Assembly (NCBI GenBank): GCA_963721305.1
Contig: CAVRIR010000003.1
Location: forward strand, 1,061,127-1,125,126
Direction of reading: 5' to 3'
DNA from: DATAES01 sp963721305
Lineage (GTDB): Bacteria; Actinomycetota; Acidimicrobiia; Acidimicrobiales; JACDCH01
DNA length: 64,000 bases
In this document: positions 16,678-25,771 of the stretch, in pieces
How the letters are laid out: the number at the start of each line of letters is the position of its first letter
Numbering within the stretch: position 1 is the first letter of the stretch
Made by a program: the position numbers and the translations under genes
The notes under the pieces: generated by a model
Database searches by the model: none
Seen by the model: the letters and a program-made list of their open reading frames with translations, nothing else
What the model was told of the DNA's origin: nothing

Positions 16678-18036
16678 ATGAGCGACAGGGTGTCTAGGGA
16701 AACTACTCAACTTCAGGCCCAGCCGGATATGGTGTGGATTCCGGCCGGAAGCTTCCAGATGGGTTCAGAGGATTTTTACCCTGAGGAACGACCTGTTCAT
16801 GAGGTAAGCGTTGACGGCTTCTGGATCGACAGGCACGTCGTGACGAACGAGCAATTCGAGCGCTTCGTTGCGTCGACGGGCTACGTTACTGTCGCTGAGC
16901 GGCCGCTGAATCCGGCCGACTATCCCGGGGCGCCGGTCGAAAATCTTGTTCCAGGTGCATTGGTCTTCCGAAAGACCCAAGGGCCCGTGGACCTGAACAA
17001 CTACGCCCACTGGTGGGCCTGGGTTCCCGGGACGAATTGGTGCCATCCATTTGGGCCTGGGAGTTCGCTCGATGGAATGGAACAACATCCGGTCGTCCAC
17101 GCCGCCTATGAGGATGCGGAGGCTTACGCGGCGTGGGCAGGCAAGGAACTGCCGACGGAAGCGGAGTGGGAACGAGCCGCTCGTGGCGGGCTGGAAGGGA
17201 AGAAATTTACATGGGGAGATGAACATTTCCCCGATGGAAAGGCGATGGCCAATTCCTGGCAAGGAGAGTTTCCCTGGCAGAATCTGCTGGTTGATGGCTT
17301 CTTAGGAACTTCTCCCGTGGCCTCCTTTCCTCCCAACGGCTACGGGTTGTTCGATATGGCGGGGAATGTGTGGGAGTGGACGTCAGACTGGTATGTGCAG
17401 AATCACGCAGAAGAGGTAAGCGCACCGTGTTGCGGTATGGCTACCAACCCGCGCATCCATTCTCCGGAGAAGAGTTATGACCCGGCCCAGCCTCAGTTCC
17501 GCATCCCACGCAGAGTGGTCAAGGGTGGTTCACACTTATGTGCTCCGAATTACTGCCTGCGTTACCGGCCCGCGGCTCGCCAGCCACAGATGATCGACAC
17601 CGGCATGAGCCACCTTGGCTTTCGCTGCATTCTTCGGGCAAATAAAAACACGGAAGAGGAAGTTGTTCCTGAGGCTGTGGCAGAACAAACAAAATCTTCC
17701 TCGACGAAAAGTCTGACTGAGCCAATCAAGCACTTTCTAAAACAATTTCGGATTGTCCGAAGATCTCTTGTGCACCGTCAGGTTCCATGGCACGCCAAGA
17801 TGGTTGTCGGGTGCGCGGTACTGTATGTCGTAAGCCCGATTCAATTAATCCCCAATTTCATTCCGATTATTGGGCAGCTCGACGACGTCTTTGTAGTTGC
17901 TTTAGCGATCAAGTTCTTGAGGAAATGTGTCCCCCAAACTGTTCTTGATGAATGTGAAAGTGGCGTATCTGCAGGTCGTAAGCTCAAAGCAGTCGGCAGT
18001 GCAACGACCTGCGCCGTTCCGCTTCAAAAGCCTTGA
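16678..18036 (+). CDS. formylglycine-generating enzyme domain fused to YkvA (DUF1232) domain
   Basis: ATG 16,678 is preceded by GAGG; an in-frame TTG at 16,651 is less likely. Residues 15-320 form an FGE-sulfatase (SUMF1-like) domain: MVWIPAGSFQMGSEDFYPEE, VTNEQFERFV, KELPTEAEWERAARGG, NGYGLFDMAGNVWEWTSDWY and GGSHLCAPNYCLRYRPAAR, with two cysteines at the positions of the catalytic pair. Such enzymes oxidise a cysteine in CxPSR or CxAGR sulfatase motifs to formylglycine. After a charged linker, residues 385-430 (WHAKMVVGCAVLYVVSPIQL and LIPNFIPIIGQLDD) match YkvA. No signal peptide. Two sulfatases with suitable motifs lie downstream at 31.5 and 43.2 kb. The fusion could place the enzyme at the membrane. 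Confidence 0.9.
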   Translation: MSDRVSRETTQLQAQPDMVWIPAGSFQMGSEDFYPEERPVHEVSVDGFWIDRHVVTNEQFERFVASTGYVTVAERPLNPADYPGAPVENLVPGALVFRKTQGPVDLNNYAHWWAWVPGTNWCHPFGPGSSLDGMEQHPVVHAAYEDAEAYAAWAGKELPTEAEWERAARGGLEGKKFTWGDEHFPDGKAMANSWQGEFPWQNLLVDGFLGTSPVASFPPNGYGLFDMAGNVWEWTSDWYVQNHAEEVSAPCCGMATNPRIHSPEKSYDPAQPQFRIPRRVVKGGSHLCAPNYCLRYRPAARQPQMIDTGMSHLGFRCILRANKNTEEEVVPEAVAEQTKSSSTKSLTEPIKHFLKQFRIVRRSLVHRQVPWHAKMVVGCAVLYVVSPIQLIPNFIPIIGQLDDVFVVALAIKFLRKCVPQTVLDECESGVSAGRKLKAVGSATTCAVPLQKP

Positions 18037-18142
18037 ATGCGGCATTTTCTGAGGGCGTATGACAACTTATTGCTCACCACTCTCGTAGAGGGGTAGATTT
18101 ATCGGTCCCAGTGAGACCGCAGCCCGAAAGGTTCCGCTTGAA

Positions 18143-18175
18143 CATCAAAGCCCTGGCTGAGCCAGGGCCTTGATG
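18143..18175. terminator. bidirectional stem-loop between convergent genes
   Basis: CATCAA plus GCCCTGGC pair with GCCAGGGC plus TTGATG around a 3-base loop, a near-perfect 14-bp hairpin with one internal mismatch. It lies between the FGE-YkvA gene (+) and glnK (-) and could end both transcripts. Confidence 0.75.
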
Positions 18176-18223
18176 GACCTTTCAGTGAAGAAACGATGTG
18201 CGAGCGATAAGGCTTGTCGGCGA

Positions 18224-18562
18224 CTACAGAGCGATTTCTCCTCGGTCCTGGTTGCGGATGCGAATTGCCTCCTGTGTCGGATACAGGAAGATCTTGCCAT
18301 CACCGATCTCTCCTGTGGCCGCGTGTTTGACGATTACCTCGACGATCGCCTCAACTCGTTCGTCCTGAACAACGATCTCAACCTTCACCTTAGGCACAAA
18401 GCTGACGTCGTATTCTCGGCCTCGATAGGTTTCCGTGTGTCCCTTTTGCCGGCCATGACCTCGGACTTCCGAGACCGTCATGCCACGCACGCCCAAGTCA
18501 GAAAGAGCGTCTTTCACCAGATCGAGCTGCTTGGGTCGGATGATTGCTACTACTGTCGTCAT
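18224..18562 (-). CDS. glnK: PII nitrogen regulatory protein
   Basis: 112 residues from ATG 18,562, preceded by GGAG; the frame extends to 18,613 without need. MTTVVAIIRPKQLDLVKDAL, GVRGMTVSEVRGHGRQKGH and the T-loop TYRGREYDVSFVPKVKVEI are canonical, including the tyrosine of REYDV at the uridylylation position. GEIGDGKIFLYPTQEAIRIR is the C-terminal ATP and 2-oxoglutarate signature. It is encoded about 100 bp downstream of the ammonium transporter on the same strand, which supports GlnK, which blocks AmtB when nitrogen is plentiful. The order amtB-glnK is the reverse of the common one. Confidence 0.93.
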   Translation of the reverse strand: MTTVVAIIRPKQLDLVKDALSDLGVRGMTVSEVRGHGRQKGHTETYRGREYDVSFVPKVKVEIVVQDERVEAIVEVIVKHAATGEIGDGKIFLYPTQEAIRIRNQDRGEIAL

Positions 18563-18663
18563 AGATGCTCCTCCGTGAGCAATGTTGGGTAAGTTCGGAC
18601 TGGATGCGCTCAATACTCCGTGTGAGAGGCGGGTATAGCGCCCGCCCCTCTCGCATAACCGTC

Positions 18664-20373
18664 TTAGCTGTCCGGGGAAAGTTGTGCGGCCGAAGGTGTA
18701 CGGACAGAAGTGGCATATTCCGGATGGGCGGAGTTTCCCTGTGCGTGATGCGCACCCGAAGGTGTCCCGAGAGCACTGATGACATATTCCGGATACGCGG
18801 AGATGCCATGCTCGTGCAGGTCGAGCCCGTAGAGTTCGCCCTCAGCAGAGACACGCAGCAGGCCTAGCGCGTTGACGGCGTACATCACCAGCATGGACAC
18901 AGCAAAGGTTGCGACGGTGACGGTTGCGCTTCCGATGAACTGTGCCTTGAGCAGCGTGAAGCCGCCACCGTAGAAGAGTCCCTTCAAGGCAACGCTGTTA
19001 TCTGGGGAGATCGGGCCGGTCGCACCGTATTTTCCGACTGCAAAGAGTCCAAGCGAGAGAGTGCCCCAGATGCCGCAGATGCCGTGGACGGGAACCGCAC
19101 CAATGGGATCGTCGATGCGCAGCCATTCCAGCAACTCGACTCCTGCGACAACGATCACACCAGCGATTCCGCCAAGAATGATCGACCCTGTGGGGCTAAC
19201 CCAATAGCAGGGGCAGGTGATGGCGACCAGGCCGGCGAGAAATCCGTTGACGGTGAAACTAATGTCCCACTTCCTGCTCATGAGGTATGCAACGAGCATT
19301 GCGGTAAGGCCTGCAGCGCACGCAGCAAGAGTTGTGTTTGCGGAGATGCGGCCGATGCCTTCAAAGTCCATGGCGGAGAGCGTGCTGCCCGGGTTGAACC
19401 CGTACCATCCGAACCAGAGCAAGAGACCACCTGACGCTGCGATGGTGAGGTCGTGAGGCAGCATCGGGCCACCTCCATCGCGCTTGAACTTGCGACCCAG
19501 CCGTGGACCGAGGACGATGGCCCCGCTAAGAGCAATCATGCCGCCGATGGTGTGGACAACGGTCGACCCTGCGAAGTCATGAAAGCTCTGGCCGAGCGTG
19601 GGAAGAAAGTAGCCGGTGCTTCCCATGGTGGCGAGGAAGCCGTCAGGCCCCCATGCCCAGTGACCGATGATCGGGTAGATAAATCCGGAGACGGCGAGGC
19701 TGTAAAGGAGATCGCCGGCGAAGGCCGTTCGACCGATCATTGCGCCGGAGGTGATGGTGGAGCAGGTATCGGCAAAGGCAAACTGGAAGATCCAGAAAGC
19801 GAGGAATGCAACGCCGGTGCTCTCATACGTAGCGGGAACGTTTTGCAGGAAGAACCAGTGATAGCCGATGAAGCCATTCCCGTGGCTGAACATAAATGAG
19901 AAGCCCCAGGCGTAGAACAGCAGACCGCAGAGGCACGTATCGACGACACATTCCATCAGGACGTTGACGGTCTCGCGCGATCGGCAGAAACCTGCTTCGA
20001 GCATCGTGAAGCCCACCTGCATGCCGAAGACAAGAAACGCCGCAATCAAGGTCCACGCTGTATTTACGGGATTGACGATGTCGTTCCCTTTGAGCACAGC
20101 ATCTGCTGCGAAGACTCGATGACCGAAGAGGCTCGGTTCGAAGTAGAAGGCCGCGGCAACAACGAGAGCGAGTCCTGCCAGTTTGCCGCCAAGCAGTACC
20201 AGACCATAACAACGCCACTCGGGATTCTTGAGGCGTTCGATCAGCCGCGAGACCTTACCTTGCGGGGCGGCTGCTGTGCCTCTTCTGCGGGCGAAGAAGC
20301 GTCGCAGAGAGAGAGCTGCGAAATTCAGTGCGATGATGCTGAGAAACAGGACCATGGTGGTATATCGAGTCAT
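18664..20373 (-). CDS. amtB: ammonium transporter
   Basis: 569 residues, longer than the usual 400-450. About 90 extra N-terminal residues include a membrane helix and a basic segment ahead of the AmtB core, which begins VNTAWTLIAAFLVFGMQVGF. Signatures include FAFADTCSTITSGAMIGRT, DFAGSTVVHTIGGMIALSGA (pore histidine) and GICGIWGTLSLGLFA (second pore histidine). The tail after YGLDLHEHGISAYPEY carries a second, imperfect copy of the motif (SAHPEYATSVRTPSA), so the C-terminal regulatory region that GlnK contacts appears duplicated. It faces the two-component system at 20.8 kb across a divergent intergenic region. Confidence 0.93.
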   Translation of the reverse strand: MTRYTTMVLFLSIIALNFAALSLRRFFARRRGTAAAPQGKVSRLIERLKNPEWRCYGLVLLGGKLAGLALVVAAAFYFEPSLFGHRVFAADAVLKGNDIVNPVNTAWTLIAAFLVFGMQVGFTMLEAGFCRSRETVNVLMECVVDTCLCGLLFYAWGFSFMFSHGNGFIGYHWFFLQNVPATYESTGVAFLAFWIFQFAFADTCSTITSGAMIGRTAFAGDLLYSLAVSGFIYPIIGHWAWGPDGFLATMGSTGYFLPTLGQSFHDFAGSTVVHTIGGMIALSGAIVLGPRLGRKFKRDGGGPMLPHDLTIAASGGLLLWFGWYGFNPGSTLSAMDFEGIGRISANTTLAACAAGLTAMLVAYLMSRKWDISFTVNGFLAGLVAITCPCYWVSPTGSIILGGIAGVIVVAGVELLEWLRIDDPIGAVPVHGICGIWGTLSLGLFAVGKYGATGPISPDNSVALKGLFYGGGFTLLKAQFIGSATVTVATFAVSMLVMYAVNALGLLRVSAEGELYGLDLHEHGISAYPEYVISALGTPSGAHHAQGNSAHPEYATSVRTPSAAQLSPDS

Positions 20374-20842
20374 CGTTCGTCTCCTTCAGATTTAGCGCGA
20401 ATTTCTTGTTGTCTTCTGGGCGAGTCGCTAGCGTTTGGGGCCAAGGAATGCGATGAGGCGAACCCGAGGAGAGGCCTATGGTGCAAGTGTGGGCACTTGA
20501 GAATTGCATGTCGAAGTCGTAGCGATCGTTGATGTTGGTGTGCTTCGCGGTCGCGATGAGCTGAAGGCAAGAACTGTCAAGAAAGTGCCATGGAGTTTCA
20601 ATGAGATTCGCAGTCTGAGTTTCCTTGTCGTGCAGAGTGGATTCCAAGTAGGTATGTATCCGCTAGCAGTATGGGTTTGGTGGACACTTCAAGTAACGCA
20701 AATTGTCCATGAAGAACCCATAAAGAAGCTCTGTTCAAGGCAGATTCAACGCGGGTTTCTGATATGGCGGTGGCGAAATGCTTGATTCTGGTCAGCCCAT
20801 GCCGTAATCTCCTCAAATCACCCTCGAATCCTTAGGTAGTTC
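20374..20842. other. intergenic region, amtB and kinase divergent
   Basis: About 470 bp between divergent amtB and the histidine kinase. I see no convincing gene: the open frames here lack family resemblance and ribosome sites. It should hold both promoters. A sequence somewhat like a sigma-54 -24/-12 element on the minus strand (GTGCCA near 20,585) deviates from consensus too much to call. Confidence 0.5.
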
Positions 20843-22009
20843 GTGGTAGCGCGCTTTGCGCTCGCCTATCCGCCCACAAGAAGCAGCTATTTGGAGCGCA
20901 CTGTGGATTCACAAGAAGCAAGCAAGCTGTGCGAGTTGCTTCACAAGGCAACCCATGTGAACCCGCACCGGAAGCCCGGGCAGCAGCTTGTCGATCTTGT
21001 GCAATCGATCTTTGACGTGGATGCGGTTGCCATTCTCGATCTGGATCTGCGCGAGATCTACCAGACCGGGGAGTGGTTCGATGATCTGGAAGAGATGCTC
21101 AAGAGCATCAGTCTCTTCGAGACCACGAGCGAAGACCGCGAGACCGGATTGATTCGCCGGGTGCTGCGAATGGGGCATTTACCCATCGGGGCAATGCTTC
21201 TGCGTGGCGAAAGCACAGCCCAGGCGGCAGACGCTATTGGGGCGATCGTTTCCATCACCTTTGATCGTTATCACGCGTTCGCCAACGAAAGCCGATCGGA
21301 AACCGCGAGGCAGACCGAACAGATGCGCACGACGGTGCTCGACTCGCTTGCACATGCCTACAAAACACCGCTAACCGCGATCCAGGCTGCCGGCAGCGGG
21401 CTCGCCGCCATGGGGAATCTGACGCCCTCACAATCCGAGCTTGTGAGCATCATCGAAGAACAGGCTGACTATCTGAAGCAGTTGACAAACCGTCTGCTGC
21501 GCACCGCCCGGCTGCAGGCTTCGGATCTCGTTCCGCAAGCAGAAAACATAGCGGTTGGACCGCTCATTGATGACGTCGTGGCAAGTTTGCATGAGCCGCT
21601 CGCTCGCTTCGGTGTTGCAATCACTCTCTCGAGTGAAGACATCGCGTTCCGTGGCGACAGGGGTCTGGTAACTGCTTTGCTTACTCAGTATGTGGACAAT
21701 GCCAGCAAGTACGCCCAGGCCGGAACAAAAATTATGATTGAAGGTGTGGAGAAGGCAAACGCCGTGATTCTTTCCGTGAGAAGCATCGGTCCCGTCATTC
21801 CGGCGAGCGACCACGAACGTATCTTCGATCGCTACGTTCGCTCGTCGCCTTCGGTCAGCCAGGCGCCCGGAACAGGTATCGGCCTCTCTATTGCCAAGCA
21901 AGCTGCACAGGCTCATGGAGGGCACGTCTGGGTAACGAGCACCGCAGCCGGAGTTACCACGTTTTATGCATCGTTTCCCAACCTGCCTCAGGATGGTGCG
22001 AACGAATGA
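20843..22009 (+). CDS. sensor histidine kinase, cytoplasmic input domain
   Basis: 388 residues, with GTG 20,843 taken as start (an in-frame GTG at 20,903 is possible). Residues 20-160 form a GAF-like input region without membrane helices (QQLVDLVQSIFDVDAVAILD, ETGLIRRVLRMGHLPIGAML). The H-box is VLDSLAHAYKTPLTAIQAAG, the N-box LTQYVDNASKYAQAGTKI and the G-box GTGIGLSIAKQAAQAHGGH. The H-box and the cognate KdpE-like regulator recall soluble KdpD C-terminal modules. Its stop overlaps the regulator start (ATGA). Position between amtB-glnK and glnA suggests a nitrogen or redox signal. Confidence 0.9.
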   Translation: MVARFALAYPPTRSSYLERTVDSQEASKLCELLHKATHVNPHRKPGQQLVDLVQSIFDVDAVAILDLDLREIYQTGEWFDDLEEMLKSISLFETTSEDRETGLIRRVLRMGHLPIGAMLLRGESTAQAADAIGAIVSITFDRYHAFANESRSETARQTEQMRTTVLDSLAHAYKTPLTAIQAAGSGLAAMGNLTPSQSELVSIIEEQADYLKQLTNRLLRTARLQASDLVPQAENIAVGPLIDDVVASLHEPLARFGVAITLSSEDIAFRGDRGLVTALLTQYVDNASKYAQAGTKIMIEGVEKANAVILSVRSIGPVIPASDHERIFDRYVRSSPSVSQAPGTGIGLSIAKQAAQAHGGHVWVTSTAAGVTTFYASFPNLPQDGANE

Positions 22010-22758
22010 GCACCCATCAGACATCAACACCGATTCAGGTCCTGGTCGTTGACGATGAGCCGGCTATCCGCCGCGCCCTCCGGGCCTCGTTAACAGAACT
22101 CGGCTTCACTATCGAGGAGGCGTCTCGAGGAGAAGACGCCATCCAGCTGGTGCAGACGAAACCCTACGATGCGGTGCTGCTCGATATCAATATGCCCGGG
22201 ATGGGTGGAATCAAGACCCTGCTCAAACTCCGCGCCATGTTCCCCCGACTGCCGATCTTGATGCTCACCGTGCAGGACAGTGAAGAGAGCAAGATTGATG
22301 CACTCGAGCGCGGAGCAGACGATTACATTACGAAGCCATTCAGCATGCGTGAGTGCATGGCGCGCATTCGCTCCGCCGTGCGGCGGGCACAGACCCCAGA
22401 ACGCCCCGACGACGCACCGATATCTATTGGCGAGATCGAGGTGAAACCGACACGACGGACTGTGACGAAGGCGGGACAGCCCATTCACCTTACGCGCAAA
22501 GAGTATGAGATTCTCTACTTCCTCATGCTGAATGCCGGGCGCGCCGTCACCTACGGCAAACTGCTGACTGCGGTCTGGGGCACCGAGTTTCGACACGAGG
22601 TGGACTACGCAAGGACCTTCGTCCGGCAATTGCGCAAGAAGATTGAGGATGACCCGTCCGACCCTCGCTATCTCTTGACAGACCCCTACGTGGGGTACCG
22701 GTTTGCAGAGTATCCCGTCGCCGGTTCGCCGCCGGATGCCTCATCAGCCAAAAGCTAA
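22006..22758 (+). CDS. OmpR/KdpE-type response regulator
   Basis: 250 residues. The receiver has VLVVDDEPAIRRALRASL, the phosphoacceptor aspartate in DAVLLDINMPGMGG, threonine in LMLTVQDSEESK and lysine in YITKPFSMRECMAR. The C-terminal winged helix includes IHLTRKEYEILYFLMLNAG, TYGKLLTAVWG and YARTFVRQLRKKIEDDP, with LLTDPYVGYRF closing the wing. The ATG overlaps the kinase stop, so the two are made together. It is the likely transcriptional output for this nitrogen island; NtrC would be the classical regulator, so an OmpR-type protein here is unusual. Confidence 0.93.
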   Translation: MSTHQTSTPIQVLVVDDEPAIRRALRASLTELGFTIEEASRGEDAIQLVQTKPYDAVLLDINMPGMGGIKTLLKLRAMFPRLPILMLTVQDSEESKIDALERGADDYITKPFSMRECMARIRSAVRRAQTPERPDDAPISIGEIEVKPTRRTVTKAGQPIHLTRKEYEILYFLMLNAGRAVTYGKLLTAVWGTEFRHEVDYARTFVRQLRKKIEDDPSDPRYLLTDPYVGYRFAEYPVAGSPPDASSAKS

Positions 22759-22787
22759 TCTCACGCGGATCGTATTTGAGAAAATGC

Positions 22788-22809
22788 GGAGGCGACGCGC
22801 GCCGCCTCC
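22788..22809. terminator. stem-loop between response regulator and glnA
   Basis: GGAGGCG (22,788-22,794) pairs with CGCCTCC (22,803-22,809) around an 8-base G+C-rich loop. It lies between convergent genes and could serve both, although no long T run follows. Confidence 0.55.
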
Positions 22810-22830
22810 TGGGAAACGCCTGGCGTGAGT

Positions 22831-24262
22831 TTAGAAGAGGTTCCAAAGGGCCTGGTTATAGACCTCGTGGTGATACTGGACCTCGGCCGCTTTGACAAAT
22901 GTTCCAAGCTGCCGTGGTGCGCGTTCTGCTGCGGCTTGCTTCAAGGTCAGCAAAGCGACCCTTTACGTCGTCGCCGAGGATGGAGCTGATCCAGGGTGAA
23001 GTGCGGAAATCGTCGATCGCCTTCTGGATGTTGTCGGGCAGGTACCGCTCGGCCTGGCGGAGATCTTTCAGATCAGACTTGCTTCCCTCAAGCCCTGTTT
23101 TGAAGATCGAGTAGAGCGCGAGGTAGGGGTTCGCATCGGGAGCAACGGAGCGTACCTCGAGCCGTGCCGACTTGGAATTTCCAATGGGAATGCGAATCAT
23201 CGATCCGCGATCCGTGGCTGAGGCTTTGATCTGATTCGGTGCTTCGAAGTGCGGGTCGAGCCTGCGGTACGCGTTCACACTCGAGTTGAGAATGAGGCAC
23301 AGATCGAGCGCATGGGTGAGGATGCGATCAACAAACTCCCATCCGAAGGCAGATGTCTTCTCCGCGCCTCCCTCGTCCCAGACCAGATTGACGTTGTCCT
23401 TCGACACTGAGATGTTGGTGTGCATGCCGCTGCCGTTCACTCCCACGACAGGCTTAGGAAGGAAAGAGGCCGTGTAGCCGAGGTTCGCCGCAACCTGACG
23501 TGCCAGCAGTTTGTAGAGCTGAATCTGATCAGCTGCAGCAACGACCTCACCGTAACCATAGTTGATCTCAAACTGGCTCGGCGCTACCTCCGGATGGTCC
23601 TTCTCGTTCTGGAAACCCATCGCACGCTGCACCTCGGCCGAGGTATCAATGAAGGCGCGCAGAGGATCCAGGGGCAGTGAATGGTAGTAGCCGCCGGTAT
23701 TTACAAACTCGAACTTGCCAGTCTCATGGAAACGCCTCTCGGCATCGCGCCCCGCAAAAAGGAAGCCTTCGATCTCATTTGCCGCGTTCAGCGTGTAGCC
23801 CTTCTCCTTGAAGAGCTTGTCAGAGTACGCCTGCAATACGCCGCGGAGATCTCCGGCGTAGGGCTCGCCATTTTTGCCAATTACAGATCCGAAAACAATA
23901 ACCTTCCCCGAGCCGAAGACATCGGCGGGCACCCAATAGAACGCGCTCCAGTCGATTCCGAGACGAAGGTCGCTTTCCTTTTGAGCTGTAAAGCCTCGAA
24001 TCGACGATCCATCGAAGGTCAGATTGTCGTAGCTGGACAACAAAAACTTCTTGTCGTAATCGAGCAGATGCAGGCGGCCTTCGAGATCAGAAAACAACAC
24101 CGTTACGGCTTTAATCCGCTTTTCGTCCTTCAGATACTTCAGCCGCTCCTCGCCGATCTTATCCGCCGACACACGATTCCTGCGGTCCGTCTTGGCCTTC
24201 AGGTTTAATTCTTCCAGTTCTTCATACCCAAGGGTTAAAAAATTTCGGTACTCGGTCGACAT
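22831..24262 (-). CDS. glnA: glutamine synthetase type I, frameshift near C-terminus
   Basis: The N-terminal beta-grasp domain contains SSYDNLTFDGSSIRGFTAQ; the catalytic domain contains NAANEIEGFLF, HPEVAPSQFEINYG, VVGVNGSGMHTNIS and ASATDRGSMIRIPIGNSKSA, holding the metal- and substrate-binding glutamates, histidine and arginines. Near 22,945 the frame is lost. The alternative frame continues KQAAAERAPRQLGTFVKAAE and QYHHEVYNQALWNLF to TAA 22,831-22,833, a sensible C-terminus, so about 477 residues are expected. I see no adenylylation-loop tyrosine pattern that I can assign safely. It condenses glutamate and ammonium using ATP and completes the local ammonium assimilation set. Confidence 0.9.
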
Positions 24263-24533
24263 GCATCTCCTTTCGCCAGAATCAAGATTCGGGGTACGTC
24301 GACCTTAGCGAGCAGGACATGAAGGACCCATGAAGATTCGACATTTTCAATCGGGCGGAGAAAGAGCTGTCCGGGACGGCGATCGGCAACTCGCCAGCGG
24401 CTGGTGGTATCCTGCACATCCAGAAACGGGAGATAAACTAATGGTGCTGCACGGGCAGCGCCGTCCCCTTGCAACATGCGTGTCTCGACAAAGCATGTCG
24501 CTCCTGACATCAAACGGGTAGGAACGAACCCTA

Positions 24534-25771
24534 ATGGATCGCAGGTGGTACTACATCGGCCTTGTGGCTGTCGCTATTGCGATCAGCTATTTCGACCGAC
24601 AGACACTGCCGATCGCCATTACCGCGATCCAGAAGAACATCCCGTTGTCCGATCAACAGTTCTCTTATCTGGGGACCGCCTTCCTGCTTTCTTATGCAGT
24701 GCTTTACATGGTGGGGGGCCGGCTACTCGATGTGCTTGGAACGCGGCGCGGATTTCTGTTGATTATGACCGGCTGGTCCCTAGCATCTGCGTTGCACGCC
24801 ACGGCTACTGGATTCGGTGTTCTCCTGCTGGCGCGCCTCGCTCTGGGAGCGGGCGAAGGCGGAGCCTTTCCAGCGGCTACGCGGGTGGTTGCGGAGTGGA
24901 TTCCGACACACGCACGATCTACGGCGATGGGTCTGATCAATGCCGGCACGGCTGTCGGCTCACTGCTGGCTCCGCCGCTCATCGGTCTTGCTCTACTGCA
25001 CGGCAACTGGCGCGCGATGTTCTTGCTGTCAGGCGCCCTCGGCTTGGCGTGGGTGCTTTGGTGGTCGCTTAGCTATCGACCGAACAGCAACACTCTTTCC
25101 GTGAATACGATCGACGCCCGATTGGCCGCAAGCGACATGACTGGGGCGAAGTCGTGAAGATGCGCAACGTGCAGTCGTTCGTGTTCGCCAAGTTCATGAG
25201 TGACTCGGCCTGGTATTTTCTGCTGTTCTGGTTGCCGAAGTATCTCTACGACGCCCGCGGCTTCGATATAAAGCATGTCAGCTACTATGCGTGGATTCCG
25301 TATGCGGCTTCCGGAGTGGGAAGTTTCGTGGGCGGCTGGTTTTCCTCGGAATTGCTACGGCGCGGGTGCTCGCTGGACTTTTCACGCAAACTCGCGCTGG
25401 GTCTCTGCGCGGCGGGCATGCCGGTCGTCATGCTTGTGTCGGTTTCACCGGTCGGAACCGCGATTGTCCTGTTCAGCATCGCCTTCTTCTGCCAGCAGGC
25501 GTGGTCGGGTCTCGTCATGACACTGCCCACGGATGTCTTCCCACTTACAATCGTGGGAACTGTCGCTGGGTTGATTGGATTCGGTGGCGCCATCGGCGGA
25601 GCTATCTTCAGCCTGATCGCAGGGCGGATGCTGCAAATCGGGTTTACGTACGCCACGATTTTTATTTTTGTTGGATCGTTTCACCTTATCGGTTTTGTTG
25701 CCATTCTTCTGTTCGCCGGTAAGATCCGCCCCCTTCGCTCTACAGATTTGAGAACCGGAGAGTTTGCATGA
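24534..25771 (+). CDS. MFS sugar-acid transporter (ACS family, RhmT/ExuT-like), one frameshift
   Basis: The first frame from ATG 24,534 encodes helices 1-6: YYIGLVAVAIAISYFDRQTL, the signature GGRLLDVLGTRRGFLL and LALGAGEGGAFPAATRVVAE. Near 25,140, in the central loop, the frame moves, and the second half reads VKMRNVQSFVFAKFMSDSAW, FLLFWLPKYLYDARG, TIVGTVAGLIGFGGAIGGAI and ends at 25,771. The joined protein has about 412 residues and twelve helices, normal for the anion:cation symporter family. The stop overlaps the start of the dehydratase gene (ATGA), so L-rhamnonate or a related aldonate or hexuronate is the probable substrate. Confidence 0.87.

Noticed and set aside
20575..20595. Possible sigma-54 promoter for amtB
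   Set aside because: Only the GTGCCA half fits; the other half and spacing deviate from consensus.
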